Assembly: GCA_001769215.1 (NCBI GenBank)
Contig: MEOL01000045.1
Location: 1 to 64,000, forward strand
Direction of reading: 5' to 3'
Length of the DNA: 64,000 nucleotides
Source of the DNA: Bacteroidetes bacterium GWF2_41_31
GTDB taxonomy: Bacteria; Bacteroidota; Bacteroidia; Bacteroidales; F082
Shown: one piece after another, positions 24,940 through 33,864 of the stretch
How the letters are laid out: each line of letters starts with the position of its first letter
Position numbering within the stretch: the first letter of the stretch is position 1
Translations under genes and position numbers: made by a program
Notes under the pieces: model-generated
Told to the model about the DNA's origin: nothing
Seen by the model: the letters and a program-made list of their open reading frames with translations, nothing else
Databases searched by the model: none

Positions 24940-25836
24940 TTAAAATCTTAACTTTTCGGTCATGATGCCAAATCGGATGACTTCCACTTTTTCATTGAAA
25001 TAAATGTTGTAATAATCCATTCCGCTGTAAAATTCCACAAACAGGCCGATGTCCTCCAAAAAGGAAGGATGGTAGAAAAAAGTAAGGTTCAGGTTAAGCC
25101 TGTCTGTTGACAGGGCACTCCAGTCATCGACCTGTCCAAACATCCACATAACCTCAGCTTGTATGGATATAGCCGGACTTTTTTGACTAAGTGAATTCGC
25201 AGCAAGTGGTATTTTATAAACTGACAAAGCATTGTGCCACCTCACCATGCTATATTTCCCATCAAGCTCCTCCAGGGACCATCGCGGAGGATGTACTTCG
25301 ACAAAAGTGTTAAAGAACTGGGTGGCATTCAAATTAGCATTAAACCTGTTGAATATCAAGCCTGCCTGCAAAAAGTTAGTGGAAAAGCTCCCGGAGATCA
25401 AATTGATATTGCTGTCAGGCAAATAAAAATCACCCTCCTGTCCGTTGGAATGGTGTGCGATTCGACCAAAAAAGGTGTATTGACTTTTAGTGCGATTGGC
25501 CTCAAGCGCATAATAAATGGTAATTTGTGGAATATAGCTGGGAGTGCGCACCGGAGATGACTCTTCCTGGTACATGCGAATGATCACCTGTGGTGTGAGC
25601 ACGCCCATCAAGCGGGCATTTTTACTTTTCCGGATCAAGAAATCAGGAACAATATTGGCCTCAAACCACAAAGGAGCCAGGTTTCCGATATCGGTTGGAA
25701 AGGTGATGTAATTGTTTACCTGTTTTACTTCGGCAATGGCAGCCAGGTTTACCAGCTGAAACTTAGTGTCATCCTCCTGGGCCATTACTTGACGCAATGA
25801 AACAAATGCTAAAAACAGGATGAAAAGATTTTTCAT
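24940..25836 (-). CDS. Outer-membrane beta-barrel with OMPLA-like HxSNG motif
   Basis: A 298-residue exported barrel protein. The ATG at 25836 opens a signal peptide (MKNLFILFLAFVSLRQVMAQ) and lies one base after the stop of the upstream gene; a longer frame is less likely. The sequence RIAHHSNGQEGD (about residues 125-136) has the His-x-Ser-Asn-Gly core of outer-membrane phospholipase A, and Asn residues follow 13-15 positions after the Ser, near the spacing (12) of the catalytic Asn of E. coli PldA. The strand pattern and length (about 270-300) also fit. Phospholipase activity is an inference; a non-catalytic barrel remains possible. Confidence 0.6.
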   Translation of the reverse strand: MKNLFILFLAFVSLRQVMAQEDDTKFQLVNLAAIAEVKQVNNYITFPTDIGNLAPLWFEANIVPDFLIRKSKNARLMGVLTPQVIIRMYQEESSPVRTPSYIPQITIYYALEANRTKSQYTFFGRIAHHSNGQEGDFYLPDSNINLISGSFSTNFLQAGLIFNRFNANLNATQFFNTFVEVHPPRWSLEELDGKYSMVRWHNALSVYKIPLAANSLSQKSPAISIQAEVMWMFGQVDDWSALSTDRLNLNLTFFYHPSFLEDIGLFVEFYSGMDYYNIYFNEKVEVIRFGIMTEKLRF

Positions 25837-25837
25837 A

Positions 25838-26446
25838 TCAACGGTATAATGCGATTCCAAAACCCAATTCAATAATGTCAGTAATTGGGATTGAGCTATT
25901 CCCCACTTTACTAGCCAAATACAATCCACGTGTACCTATTCTGGCGTATATAGCGATTCCGGATGCAGGGGTTTTCCGGGCCAGCCATTTGGTTTTTAAC
26001 TCACCCCCAATAAAAATTCCGGCATTTCTCCCCGGCGACCACCAATAATATTCGGGAGGGTAATGTGAAGGTAGTTTTATCCAATAGTCACTTCCAAAAG
26101 TATGGTGTATAAACCAACCAAAGTTAAGCGGGAGTAATTGATAATTTTCTGATAATCGAATCCTGATGAGCTTGGCCGTAAATTGTAAACTCAAGCTAGA
26201 CAAGTCATCGATTGCGATTCCATTGGGCACATATCCATAGAAAAAAGTGGCATCGATGCGCTGATGGACAAAGGTATACCCAACACCGGCTGACAAAAAA
26301 CCAATCCCTCCTGCATATTGTAATTTCACATAATCGGGCAATAGCCAATCGTACCTTCCAACACGTGATTGAGCCTGCGTATTGTTAATGAAGATCAGTA
26401 TACACAATAATAAAAACCAATGACTAAAATGCCTCATTTTCCACAT
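25838..26446 (-). CDS. Exported outer-membrane protein of unknown family
   Basis: A 202-residue protein with a signal peptide (FLLLCILIFINNTQAQ) and alternating hydrophobic strands, ending ELGFGIALYR, an aromatic-terminated strand typical of small outer-membrane barrels. It overlaps the metallophosphoesterase gene by 23 bases; a second ATG three codons in shortens the overlap. No family was recognised. Placed between a metallophosphoesterase lipoprotein and the OMPLA-like barrel, it may be a partner in envelope lipid metabolism. Confidence 0.7.
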   Translation of the reverse strand: MWKMRHFSHWFLLLCILIFINNTQAQSRVGRYDWLLPDYVKLQYAGGIGFLSAGVGYTFVHQRIDATFFYGYVPNGIAIDDLSSLSLQFTAKLIRIRLSENYQLLPLNFGWFIHHTFGSDYWIKLPSHYPPEYYWWSPGRNAGIFIGGELKTKWLARKTPASGIAIYARIGTRGLYLASKVGNSSIPITDIIELGFGIALYR

Positions 26447-27227
26447 ATATTTTATCCTGATAAATTTTTACTATAGTCATCATCCGGTGCTCCACACCAT
26501 ATACGTTTACAAATGGAATACTGTCGGCAGTTGGATAATAGACCTCATGATGGTGTTGGTGACCATGAACAGCCATAATGACGTTGTTATGCGCAGATAG
26601 TGTCTGATAAAAGCCCAATTCTAATTCCGGATCAAAACCAATACCTGGTGGCATATGAAAAACAACAACCGCCTTGGAAAAATCATCCGAAGGAAAAAGT
26701 TGTTGTGATAGCCAGTCAAGATTGGGCACATTGCCATTGTAAGCAAATTCAAGGCTGTTCGTATTGAGAAATACAAATTTAATGTCCTGATATACAAAAC
26801 TGAAGTCAAAATCACCAAACATTTCTTTATAAGCCTCTAAGCCGTTGCCAACCAAATCATGGTTTCCTATTAATACAAGGTATGGAACTTCAAGATTTAA
26901 CAAATAGCCATTTCCCCAAAGGTATTGCTTCGGCAAGCCAAAATCAGCGAAGTCGCCAACGTGAATCACAAAATCAATGTTGGGAAATGTGTTTACTTTG
27001 TCAACAAAGTAGCCCAATTCATCAAAGTAATTGTGCGTATCGCCGGTAAAGGCAATTGTGATTGTATCGCTTTGGTTTGCCTTTAATAACCTATCCAGGT
27101 TGGTTGCATTAACACCTTTATTTTCACCCTCAAAATCAATTTGATATGGCGAATAATCAAACAACCCCTCACATGAAATAAGGAACATTGTGCTAAAAAG
27201 CAATATGATTTTAAAGGTTGTTCCCAT
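26424..27227 (-). CDS. Metallophosphoesterase lipoprotein
   Basis: A 267-residue calcineurin-like phosphoesterase anchored as a lipoprotein (lipobox FLISC, Cys19). The metal-binding motifs are in order: GDTHN (about 61), GDFAD (about 91), GNHD (about 121), FHMPPG (about 190) and HGHQHHH (about 221-227). Substrate cannot be told; the location outside the inner membrane and the LpxR/OMPLA-like neighbours suggest phospholipid or lipid A phosphate groups. Confidence 0.88.
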   Translation of the reverse strand: MGTTFKIILLFSTMFLISCEGLFDYSPYQIDFEGENKGVNATNLDRLLKANQSDTITIAFTGDTHNYFDELGYFVDKVNTFPNIDFVIHVGDFADFGLPKQYLWGNGYLLNLEVPYLVLIGNHDLVGNGLEAYKEMFGDFDFSFVYQDIKFVFLNTNSLEFAYNGNVPNLDWLSQQLFPSDDFSKAVVVFHMPPGIGFDPELELGFYQTLSAHNNVIMAVHGHQHHHEVYYPTADSIPFVNVYGVEHRMMTIVKIYQDKIYVENEAF

Positions 27228-27236
27228 ACTTTTTGA

Positions 27237-27698
27237 TTACAAGTAAATAATACTGACCAATATTTCTTTGTCGCCTTCCAAATCGAAGGATGCTTTGTGA
27301 AAATTGGGACGATTGAAGATATTTATCGACTGATAGTTGGAAAAGCCAATGCCCTCTTTTGGCAAGACGATCCCCTTTTTTATTTTACCATCATTGTCTT
27401 CATCATGCAATATGTTTACAGCGTATTTTCCCTCTGGCAGGTTCTCGAATGTTACAGATGATGCCCCGTTTACAATTTTTCCGGTCAGCATCACCAAATA
27501 CTTTTCGTAGTGTTCATCAGGGAATGCATCCTTTTTATTATACAATGCAAAAACTACCGAACCTTCAGAGTTGCGAAGTCCATTCACATCGACTTTTAAC
27601 GAGAATCCTGTTACAAACGCCGGTACTTTAAATGAACTAAGGAGGATTATTAAAAGGAACCCAATAAGAGGCAAACTTTTTTTAAATAGCAATTTCAT
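27237..27698 (-). CDS. DUF2141 exported protein
   Basis: A 153-residue protein with a signal peptide or anchor (about 8-30) and a single beta-sandwich DUF2141 domain: LKVDVNGLRNSEGSVVFALYN at the first strands, FENLPEGKYAVNILHDEDNDGK in the middle (an Asp-rich loop) and IGFSNY near the end. Members are widespread in Bacteroidota and of unknown function. It lies 9 bases upstream of the metallophosphoesterase gene. Confidence 0.88.
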   Translation of the reverse strand: MKLLFKKSLPLIGFLLIILLSSFKVPAFVTGFSLKVDVNGLRNSEGSVVFALYNKKDAFPDEHYEKYLVMLTGKIVNGASSVTFENLPEGKYAVNILHDEDNDGKIKKGIVLPKEGIGFSNYQSINIFNRPNFHKASFDLEGDKEILVSIIYL

Positions 27699-27801
27699 AG
27701 TTGATCGATTAAGTTAATTTATTTTGGTTTTTAAATATTCTGTTTTCAGTAAATGATTAATAACTCTAAAAGTATTTAGCATCAGCCACATACACTGAAA
27801 G

Positions 27802-28782
27802 TTACAAATCGGCTTTCAAAGTAATATTTCCTACCTCTTGTACATATTGACCTTTAAATTCAGCCGTTCTTAATTTTTGGCTTAAGGAAATACTGAATTT
27901 TGGCATTTCGAAATTCAGACCCACATCATATAATACGGTTAGTCTTTCAATTTGATCCTTATCCAGTGTATAGGCACCGGTTTGGGCAGTCATTTGGTAT
28001 ATCAATCCTCCTTCCAGCAAAGCATTGCTTAACACAACCCTGGCGACAGGTCTCATAGAAACATATATTTGAAACTTATTTTTAGGAGTGCTTTGTGAAT
28101 TGGAAGCACCTTCAAAGTAATTATTAAAATTCCCTATTCTTAGCATAAAACCCATTCCTGCCGCGTTATAAAGTGTGCCACTGAATGTTTCAACCAAACC
28201 CACCAGCAATATTCTTTTCGAAGGATTTAACAATTGTTTTTCGATGATGATGTTATAATTTAGTATGATGTCGTTTGCCACCTGGTTGTCCCAGCCTTGA
28301 GGAATGGTATAGTTGATGGCACCATGAACCCAGGTTTGGCTTTCATCGGCTAAACTCCAGGGGCCAATCACACCAAAAAACATTTCGGTTGTAACCTTTA
28401 CTTTTTCAACCGGGTTGATCGATTGAAGTGAGTGTATGGCATATAAAGCCCCGGCATACGGTCGATCGCCATATTGAATTTCAGAAATATCAATATGTTT
28501 AGGTGTAAACATAAATTGAGCCAGTCCCCAACCGTATATATTGTTATTTTCCGATATGTTAAGCAAGAGGAATGAGGGGAATTTTGGTTTCCTTTGCTTC
28601 GCATAAAAATAATCGATTCTTATGCCATTGGTAAAATACCTGTCGGTGCCGGAACCACGGAAATTTAGAAAATCATTGTCTAAATAAATGCGAAAGGTAT
28701 GCGGTTGATTTGCTAACTGCCCTGCAATGTTATTACTCAATTGGAACAGCAATAAGAAAATAATAAATCTTAAAATTTTCAT
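27802..28782 (-). CDS. Lipid A deacylase LpxR-family outer-membrane protein
   Basis: A 326-residue barrel with a signal peptide (about 1-21). The LpxR signature is clear: the Asn-Asp pair in IYLDNDFLNF (about 33-42), the segment TDRYFTNGIRIDYFY, and a downstream His in QTWVHGAINYTIPQGWDNQ, matching the catalytic Asn, Asp, Thr/Ser and His of Salmonella LpxR. LpxR removes the 3'-acyloxyacyl chain of lipid A in the outer membrane. It leads the group containing DUF2141, metallophosphoesterase and barrel genes. Confidence 0.88.
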   Translation of the reverse strand: MKILRFIIFLLLFQLSNNIAGQLANQPHTFRIYLDNDFLNFRGSGTDRYFTNGIRIDYFYAKQRKPKFPSFLLLNISENNNIYGWGLAQFMFTPKHIDISEIQYGDRPYAGALYAIHSLQSINPVEKVKVTTEMFFGVIGPWSLADESQTWVHGAINYTIPQGWDNQVANDIILNYNIIIEKQLLNPSKRILLVGLVETFSGTLYNAAGMGFMLRIGNFNNYFEGASNSQSTPKNKFQIYVSMRPVARVVLSNALLEGGLIYQMTAQTGAYTLDKDQIERLTVLYDVGLNFEMPKFSISLSQKLRTAEFKGQYVQEVGNITLKADL

Positions 28783-28860
28783 AGCAATGTATTTTTAAAT
28801 CACACCGAAAACAATTCATTAACTCTTTCGATAACAGAAACTTCCCTTTATGCTTTTAAA

Positions 28861-31800
28861 TTATTTTACCTTTAGTTGTTTTCTGGCGAAACGTTCTTTA
28901 ATGCTGTCAACCACATAGTAAACCATCGGGACTAAATAAACCGTTAAAATCATGGATGATAACAACCCTCCAATGATCACCCATGCCAGACCATTTTTCC
29001 ATTCGCTGGCCGTTCCTTTGGCCAAAGCAATGGGCAGCATTCCTATTGCCATGGCAAGCGTGGTCATTAATATAGGGCGCATCCGTTCTTTTCCTGCAAT
29101 GATTAATGCCTCTTTAAAGTGTTTTCCCTGAGCTTTCAGCTGGTTGGTAAAGTCCACAATCAGGATGGCATTTTTTGTGACCAGCCCCATGAGCATGATT
29201 AATCCGAGTTGTGCAAACAAAGTCAGATGGTTTAGCGATAAGTTTAAGGCAAGGAAGGCACCAATTGCAGCCATCGGTATGGCAAATAAAGCTACAAACG
29301 GATAAATGTAGCTGTCGTAAAGGGCTACCATGATCAGGTAAATCAGTATAAATGAGATTAAAAGAACTGAAGCCAATGCCCCGAAACTTTCATCCTGCGT
29401 TTTGATATCCGCCCCCCAGGTTAATTTTACTCCTTCGGGCAATGGTTGCGTTTTTAGAAAGCCAATGGCTTCATCAGCAAGCGTTCCTGATGGCCTGCCA
29501 AACGATTCGGAAGTGATGGTTACAGAAGGTTGACGATCCAGTCTTTCGAGCAACGAAGGCGAATTGTCTTGCCTGACTTCAGCAAATTGAGACACTTCAA
29601 TGGGGATGTTCATTTGGTTTACGATCGAAATGCGCTGCACATCTTCGTAATTTTTTCGGTCAAAATCATCCAGCCATATCCTGACCGGGTATTCTGTTCC
29701 ACTTTCGGTTAAGGTGGCATCATCGTTTCCGGTAAAGGCAGTCCTTAAATTTAAACCAACATAAGCAGTCGTTAATCCCAACCGTTGCATCTTATCTTTG
29801 TCGGGGATCACCTTGAATTCAGGACTTCCTTCTTCTACTGATAACTGAACATTATCGGCACCCGGTATTTTCTCAATAGCAGCTTTCAGATTATCCCCGG
29901 TTTTCATAACCAAATCGAGGTCGCTTCCGCTCAGGGTTATTTTGATGGGCGCCTGTTTTGGCAGTAAGCCAAGAACTGCCATTGAAAAGTTTACTCCTGA
30001 AAATTGTTTTTTCAGCTCTTCGCGAAGCGATTTCATAAACGCCTCTGTATTGATATCCCTTTCCTTTTCCGGTTTTAGCTGAATGGTAAATTCTGATAAA
30101 TTGGCAGAGCCAACCCCTAAACTTCCGATACCTGTACTTGGCCCGGCAATGTTGCTGAAAAGTGTGGCTACTTCAGGTTGCTGAAGGATAAAGTTTTCTA
30201 CTCGTTGTGTTCTGATATTGTTCTCCTGAACGGTTGTAGTTTTATCATATTCCAGGTTCAAACGAAACTTGCCCTGGTCCCCGGTCGACATCATTTCTTT
30301 TCCAATAATACCTTGTTTCATCATCACACCGGTCATTACCAAAAGGAAAATAATTATTCCTGTAAAGATAAGTTTATGGCTAAGTACCCATTCCAATTGA
30401 CGGCCATACCAGTTGATGAATGCTGTTAGCTGTTTTTCAAACCAAAGCAGGAAACGGTTCACGAAGTTGGTAGGTTGTAAATCTTCCTTTTTTCCTATTC
30501 GTGAAGCCAGCCATGGTACCAGGGTAAAACCCACCAATAAGCTGGTAAGTGTTGATGTTATTACCACAATGGAGAATTGTTTAAGCATATCAGCCACAAA
30601 AACCTGCAAAAACAGAATGGGTAAGAATACAACCACGTCAACCAGTGTAATTGAAATGGCTGAAAAACCAATTTCCATTCGCCCTTCCAATGCTGCGGTT
30701 TCCTTGTCTTTGCGCATATCGAGGTGTCGTTGAATGTTTTCCAGAATCACGATGGCATCATCTACCAGGATTCCGATAATTAACGACATGGCCAGCAAGG
30801 TCATCAGGTTTAAGGTGAAACTCATCAGCCACATCATGGCAAAAGCGGTAATTAATGAGGTCGGGATTGCGATTAAAACAATTAAGGAGTTCCGATAGCT
30901 TCGTAAAAACAGAAACATAACCAGTGAAACCAGGATTACCGCTAAAATCAGGTCAAAAACTACTGAATTTACTGCCGCAATGGTCATGTCGGTTGAATCA
31001 TCTGCTACAATAAATTTCACCCCGTATTTTGTATTGGCATTTTCAATTTGGGTAAGTTTTGCATGAACTAATTTTGAAACTTCCACCGCGTTGGCATCGC
31101 CTTGTTTTTTCAGCAAAAGGCCAATTCCGTTTACCCCGTTGTACCGGCTTACCGAACTTATTTCTTTCACTCCATCAATAACGGTTGCCACATCTTTTAC
31201 ATAAACCGGCATTCCCGGTGCAGGCATGGCTACCTGCACATTCATAATGTCGTTTACGGTCGAGAATTTTCCGGTTAGCCGAACGGAATTACTCTCTTTA
31301 TCGGTTTGTGCTTTACCGGCGGGCAAATCAATTCCTGAGCGGTTAATGGCTTCAACCACCTGATAAAGCGATATTTTATATAGTTTCAGTTTATCCTGAT
31401 CGGCCTTTACCTGAATTTCCCGTTCTTCGCCGCCAAGCAGCGTAATTTCGGCCACTCCTTTCAACTGTTGAATTTGAGGAAGATATTCATCCTTCATTTT
31501 TTGATGAAATTCCGTTGCAGGCAGGCTACTTGTTGCACTGATCGAAATGATTGGCAAATCGTTGGGCGAAACCTTGCTCATCACCGGACTTAAAATGTCT
31601 GCCGGAAGATCTTTTTTAATATTGTCGATGTAGCGTTGGGCATCCTGCATGGCGATGTTCAAGTCCGTTCCGTATTTCAGGTTGGCAATAATAACTGAAG
31701 CGTTGGGCATCGACTTGGTTTCCAAGTAATCGACTCCTTCGAGATTCGACAAGGCATCCTCTATTTTCCTGGAAACAGAAGTTTCTACCTCATTGGGTTC

Positions 31801-31962
31801 GGCACCCGGGTACATCGTTTTTATTACAACCACCGGCTGGTTGAAGTCTGGCAACAGTTCATATCCCAGGTTTGTAAATCCAATGATCCCCAACAAAGCG
31901 AATACGCTGAAAAGAACGATGATCAGCGATGGACGGTTGATTGCTATTTTTGTAATGTTCAT
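28861..31962 (-). CDS. RND efflux pump permease (AcrB/HAE1-type)
   Basis: A 1033-residue inner-membrane proton/drug antiporter with 12 helices and two large periplasmic loops. The proton-relay Asp pair is in GILVDDAIVILENIQRH (TM4) and the partner Lys in GLVTKNAILIVDF (TM10), as in AcrB Asp407/Asp408 and Lys940. The N-terminus NITKIAINRPSLIIVLFS is standard. It is the last gene of the operon TolC - TonB receptor - DUF4249 - adaptor - permease, 5 bases after the adaptor. Confidence 0.96.
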   Translation of the reverse strand: MNITKIAINRPSLIIVLFSVFALLGIIGFTNLGYELLPDFNQPVVVIKTMYPGAEPNEVETSVSRKIEDALSNLEGVDYLETKSMPNASVIIANLKYGTDLNIAMQDAQRYIDNIKKDLPADILSPVMSKVSPNDLPIISISATSSLPATEFHQKMKDEYLPQIQQLKGVAEITLLGGEEREIQVKADQDKLKLYKISLYQVVEAINRSGIDLPAGKAQTDKESNSVRLTGKFSTVNDIMNVQVAMPAPGMPVYVKDVATVIDGVKEISSVSRYNGVNGIGLLLKKQGDANAVEVSKLVHAKLTQIENANTKYGVKFIVADDSTDMTIAAVNSVVFDLILAVILVSLVMFLFLRSYRNSLIVLIAIPTSLITAFAMMWLMSFTLNLMTLLAMSLIIGILVDDAIVILENIQRHLDMRKDKETAALEGRMEIGFSAISITLVDVVVFLPILFLQVFVADMLKQFSIVVITSTLTSLLVGFTLVPWLASRIGKKEDLQPTNFVNRFLLWFEKQLTAFINWYGRQLEWVLSHKLIFTGIIIFLLVMTGVMMKQGIIGKEMMSTGDQGKFRLNLEYDKTTTVQENNIRTQRVENFILQQPEVATLFSNIAGPSTGIGSLGVGSANLSEFTIQLKPEKERDINTEAFMKSLREELKKQFSGVNFSMAVLGLLPKQAPIKITLSGSDLDLVMKTGDNLKAAIEKIPGADNVQLSVEEGSPEFKVIPDKDKMQRLGLTTAYVGLNLRTAFTGNDDATLTESGTEYPVRIWLDDFDRKNYEDVQRISIVNQMNIPIEVSQFAEVRQDNSPSLLERLDRQPSVTITSESFGRPSGTLADEAIGFLKTQPLPEGVKLTWGADIKTQDESFGALASVLLISFILIYLIMVALYDSYIYPFVALFAIPMAAIGAFLALNLSLNHLTLFAQLGLIMLMGLVTKNAILIVDFTNQLKAQGKHFKEALIIAGKERMRPILMTTLAMAIGMLPIALAKGTASEWKNGLAWVIIGGLLSSMILTVYLVPMVYYVVDSIKERFARKQLKVK

Positions 31963-31967
31963 GATAC

Positions 31968-33032
31968 TTAGTTGCTAATTGTCACATTTGCGCCATCAAA
32001 AAGATTGATAAAACCATTGGTTATAATTACATCGCCTTCGGTTAAACCACCTGAAACCTGGACTTTATTTTGAAACCGGGTTGAAGTGGTGATATTTTGC
32101 AGCATGGCTTTCCCATTTTTGACGAGATAAACCTGAGGTTGAATGTTAGTTCCAACGATAGCAGAAGCCGGGATGATGAGCGACATTTTTTCATCATCGT
32201 TTTTCATCCCGATCGGGAGTACTTTCCCAAACATTCCTGATTTGATTTTTAAATCGGTGGTGTTGTTTAACGAAAATTGTACAGGAAAACTATGTCCCAT
32301 ATTGGCATTGCTGCCTGTCATTGTCACTTTTCCCGACAACACCGTTTCAGGATAAGTATCTGCGGACAGCGCGTATTGTTGATTGGTTTCGAACTGACTT
32401 AACTCCTGTTCGGGAACATTTATAGTAAATTTAAGGCTTGAGATATCTGTGATCTGGAGTAAAGGAATACCTGGTGCGGCAAAAGCTCCCTCTTCGGTCA
32501 GTTTTGCAGTAACGATTCCGCTGAAAGGCGCTGAGATAGTCGTTTTATTGATCTGCTCCGTTAAAGTAGCCTTCTGTACTTTTGCTGATTTTAAAGCCAA
32601 CCCGGTCTTTTCCAACTGAACACCCTGAATGGCATCGGCATTGGCAAGTATGGTGTATCGTTTTACATCGTTTTCCAATCCCTCAATCTGAATTTCAACG
32701 GTTTGTAATTGCAGTTTCAACAGGGAGTTGTCTAATTGAACCAAGGCCTGACCTTTTCGCACCGTGCTTCCAACATCCGCCAAAACGGAGTTTATTTTTC
32801 CCTGAATTTCCGCGCTGATTCTTGTTTCTTTGTTGGGTTCAAAAGTTCCCGTGTAAGAAATATTGTTTTTAACACTTTCAAGCTTCAGAGTGATCGCTTG
32901 TACATTAATTGCCTGCTCTTTATCGTATTGATAAACCCTGTTTACAGTGGTGTCCTTATTTTTCTTTAGTTGAAATACCGTGATGGCTATTAAAGCCAAT
33001 GCTACAACTATATATAAAATAATCTTTTTCAT
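31968..33032 (-). CDS. RND efflux periplasmic adaptor (membrane fusion protein)
   Basis: A 354-residue adaptor with an N-terminal anchor (about 5-22), a barrel-sandwich/lipoyl half-motif (RISAEIQGKINSVLADVGSTVRKGQALVQLD, its second half at TISAPFSGIVTAKLTEEGAF), a short helical hairpin between them and beta-barrel/membrane-proximal domains to the end. It bridges the RND permease to TolC. Immediate neighbours confirm the role. Confidence 0.95.
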   Translation of the reverse strand: MKKIILYIVVALALIAITVFQLKKNKDTTVNRVYQYDKEQAINVQAITLKLESVKNNISYTGTFEPNKETRISAEIQGKINSVLADVGSTVRKGQALVQLDNSLLKLQLQTVEIQIEGLENDVKRYTILANADAIQGVQLEKTGLALKSAKVQKATLTEQINKTTISAPFSGIVTAKLTEEGAFAAPGIPLLQITDISSLKFTINVPEQELSQFETNQQYALSADTYPETVLSGKVTMTGSNANMGHSFPVQFSLNNTTDLKIKSGMFGKVLPIGMKNDDEKMSLIIPASAIVGTNIQPQVYLVKNGKAMLQNITTSTRFQNKVQVSGGLTEGDVIITNGFINLFDGANVTISN

Positions 33033-33037
33033 AATTG

Positions 33038-33859
33038 TTATTTATTAATTGTTAATTCTTTAAACGTTACTGAATATGCGTTAAAATAACCTAATGCACC
33101 ATTATTGAAGTTGCTGATAGGATTGGCAGGTGATGTAGATTGGTTTATCAATCCTGATCCACCGCTGAGTTGACTTAGCGTTCTGAAATAATCGTAAACA
33201 TCTTTGTCGATGACCTGAAGCGAAATAACTACATCATCACCATATTTTATACTTGTTTCATCTTGATATTTTGACAGTAAGGGGTGGCTAATAGCATTTC
33301 CATCTTGTAAAAGGTCATCTTCTACATAAATGGTCGTTTGTGAAATATTATTGATAGTTTTAATAAAACGGTAATAATTTGAGATGCCCTCAGGGTCTGT
33401 AAAACCCACACTTATAGTTTTTTTACTACCATTGTGTGTTGTTTCAGTAACAATAGTCAGCGTATCAATATTTACCGGTGCATGCATATAAGATGTTGCA
33501 ATATATTCTTTGTCGTTTGATAAAACTTTTAATGTGTAGTTTCTGTTACAAACACCCTGTATGGTTGATGTTACATAAACTCCGGAGGAAGTTTCTGTAA
33601 GTGTTTCTGAATTTCCGATATTATCGCTAATTGTAACAGTTGCACCGGAAACAGGAGGGAAATTATTAACATCGTTAAAATTTACGGTTTGAGTTATTAT
33701 AACGGTATAAGGACCCTGCAAATTTGTTATATTTCCTTCAATAACAATTTGAGGTTCTTTTGAATTTAGGTCGATTTCTATAACTTTCTCACAAGATGAA
33801 AAGAATATACTAAGCCCTACCAGCAGCACGAAAATTGGAAGATATTTGTATTTTTTCAT
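33038..33859 (-). CDS. DUF4249 lipoprotein, partner of the TonB receptor
   Basis: A 273-residue lipoprotein (FSSCEKVIEIDLN, lipobox Cys near residue 23) with the beginning typical of DUF4249: IDLNSKEPQIVIEGNITN, then a beta-sandwich with repeated VTISDN/YTL strands. DUF4249 proteins are coded beside TonB-dependent receptors in Bacteroidota and probably act as surface partners. It follows the receptor gene by 5 bases. Its presence inside an efflux operon is uncommon. Confidence 0.87.
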   Translation of the reverse strand: MKKYKYLPIFVLLVGLSIFFSSCEKVIEIDLNSKEPQIVIEGNITNLQGPYTVIITQTVNFNDVNNFPPVSGATVTISDNIGNSETLTETSSGVYVTSTIQGVCNRNYTLKVLSNDKEYIATSYMHAPVNIDTLTIVTETTHNGSKKTISVGFTDPEGISNYYRFIKTINNISQTTIYVEDDLLQDGNAISHPLLSKYQDETSIKYGDDVVISLQVIDKDVYDYFRTLSQLSGGSGLINQSTSPANPISNFNNGALGYFNAYSVTFKELTINK

Positions 33860-33864
33860 TTTTA

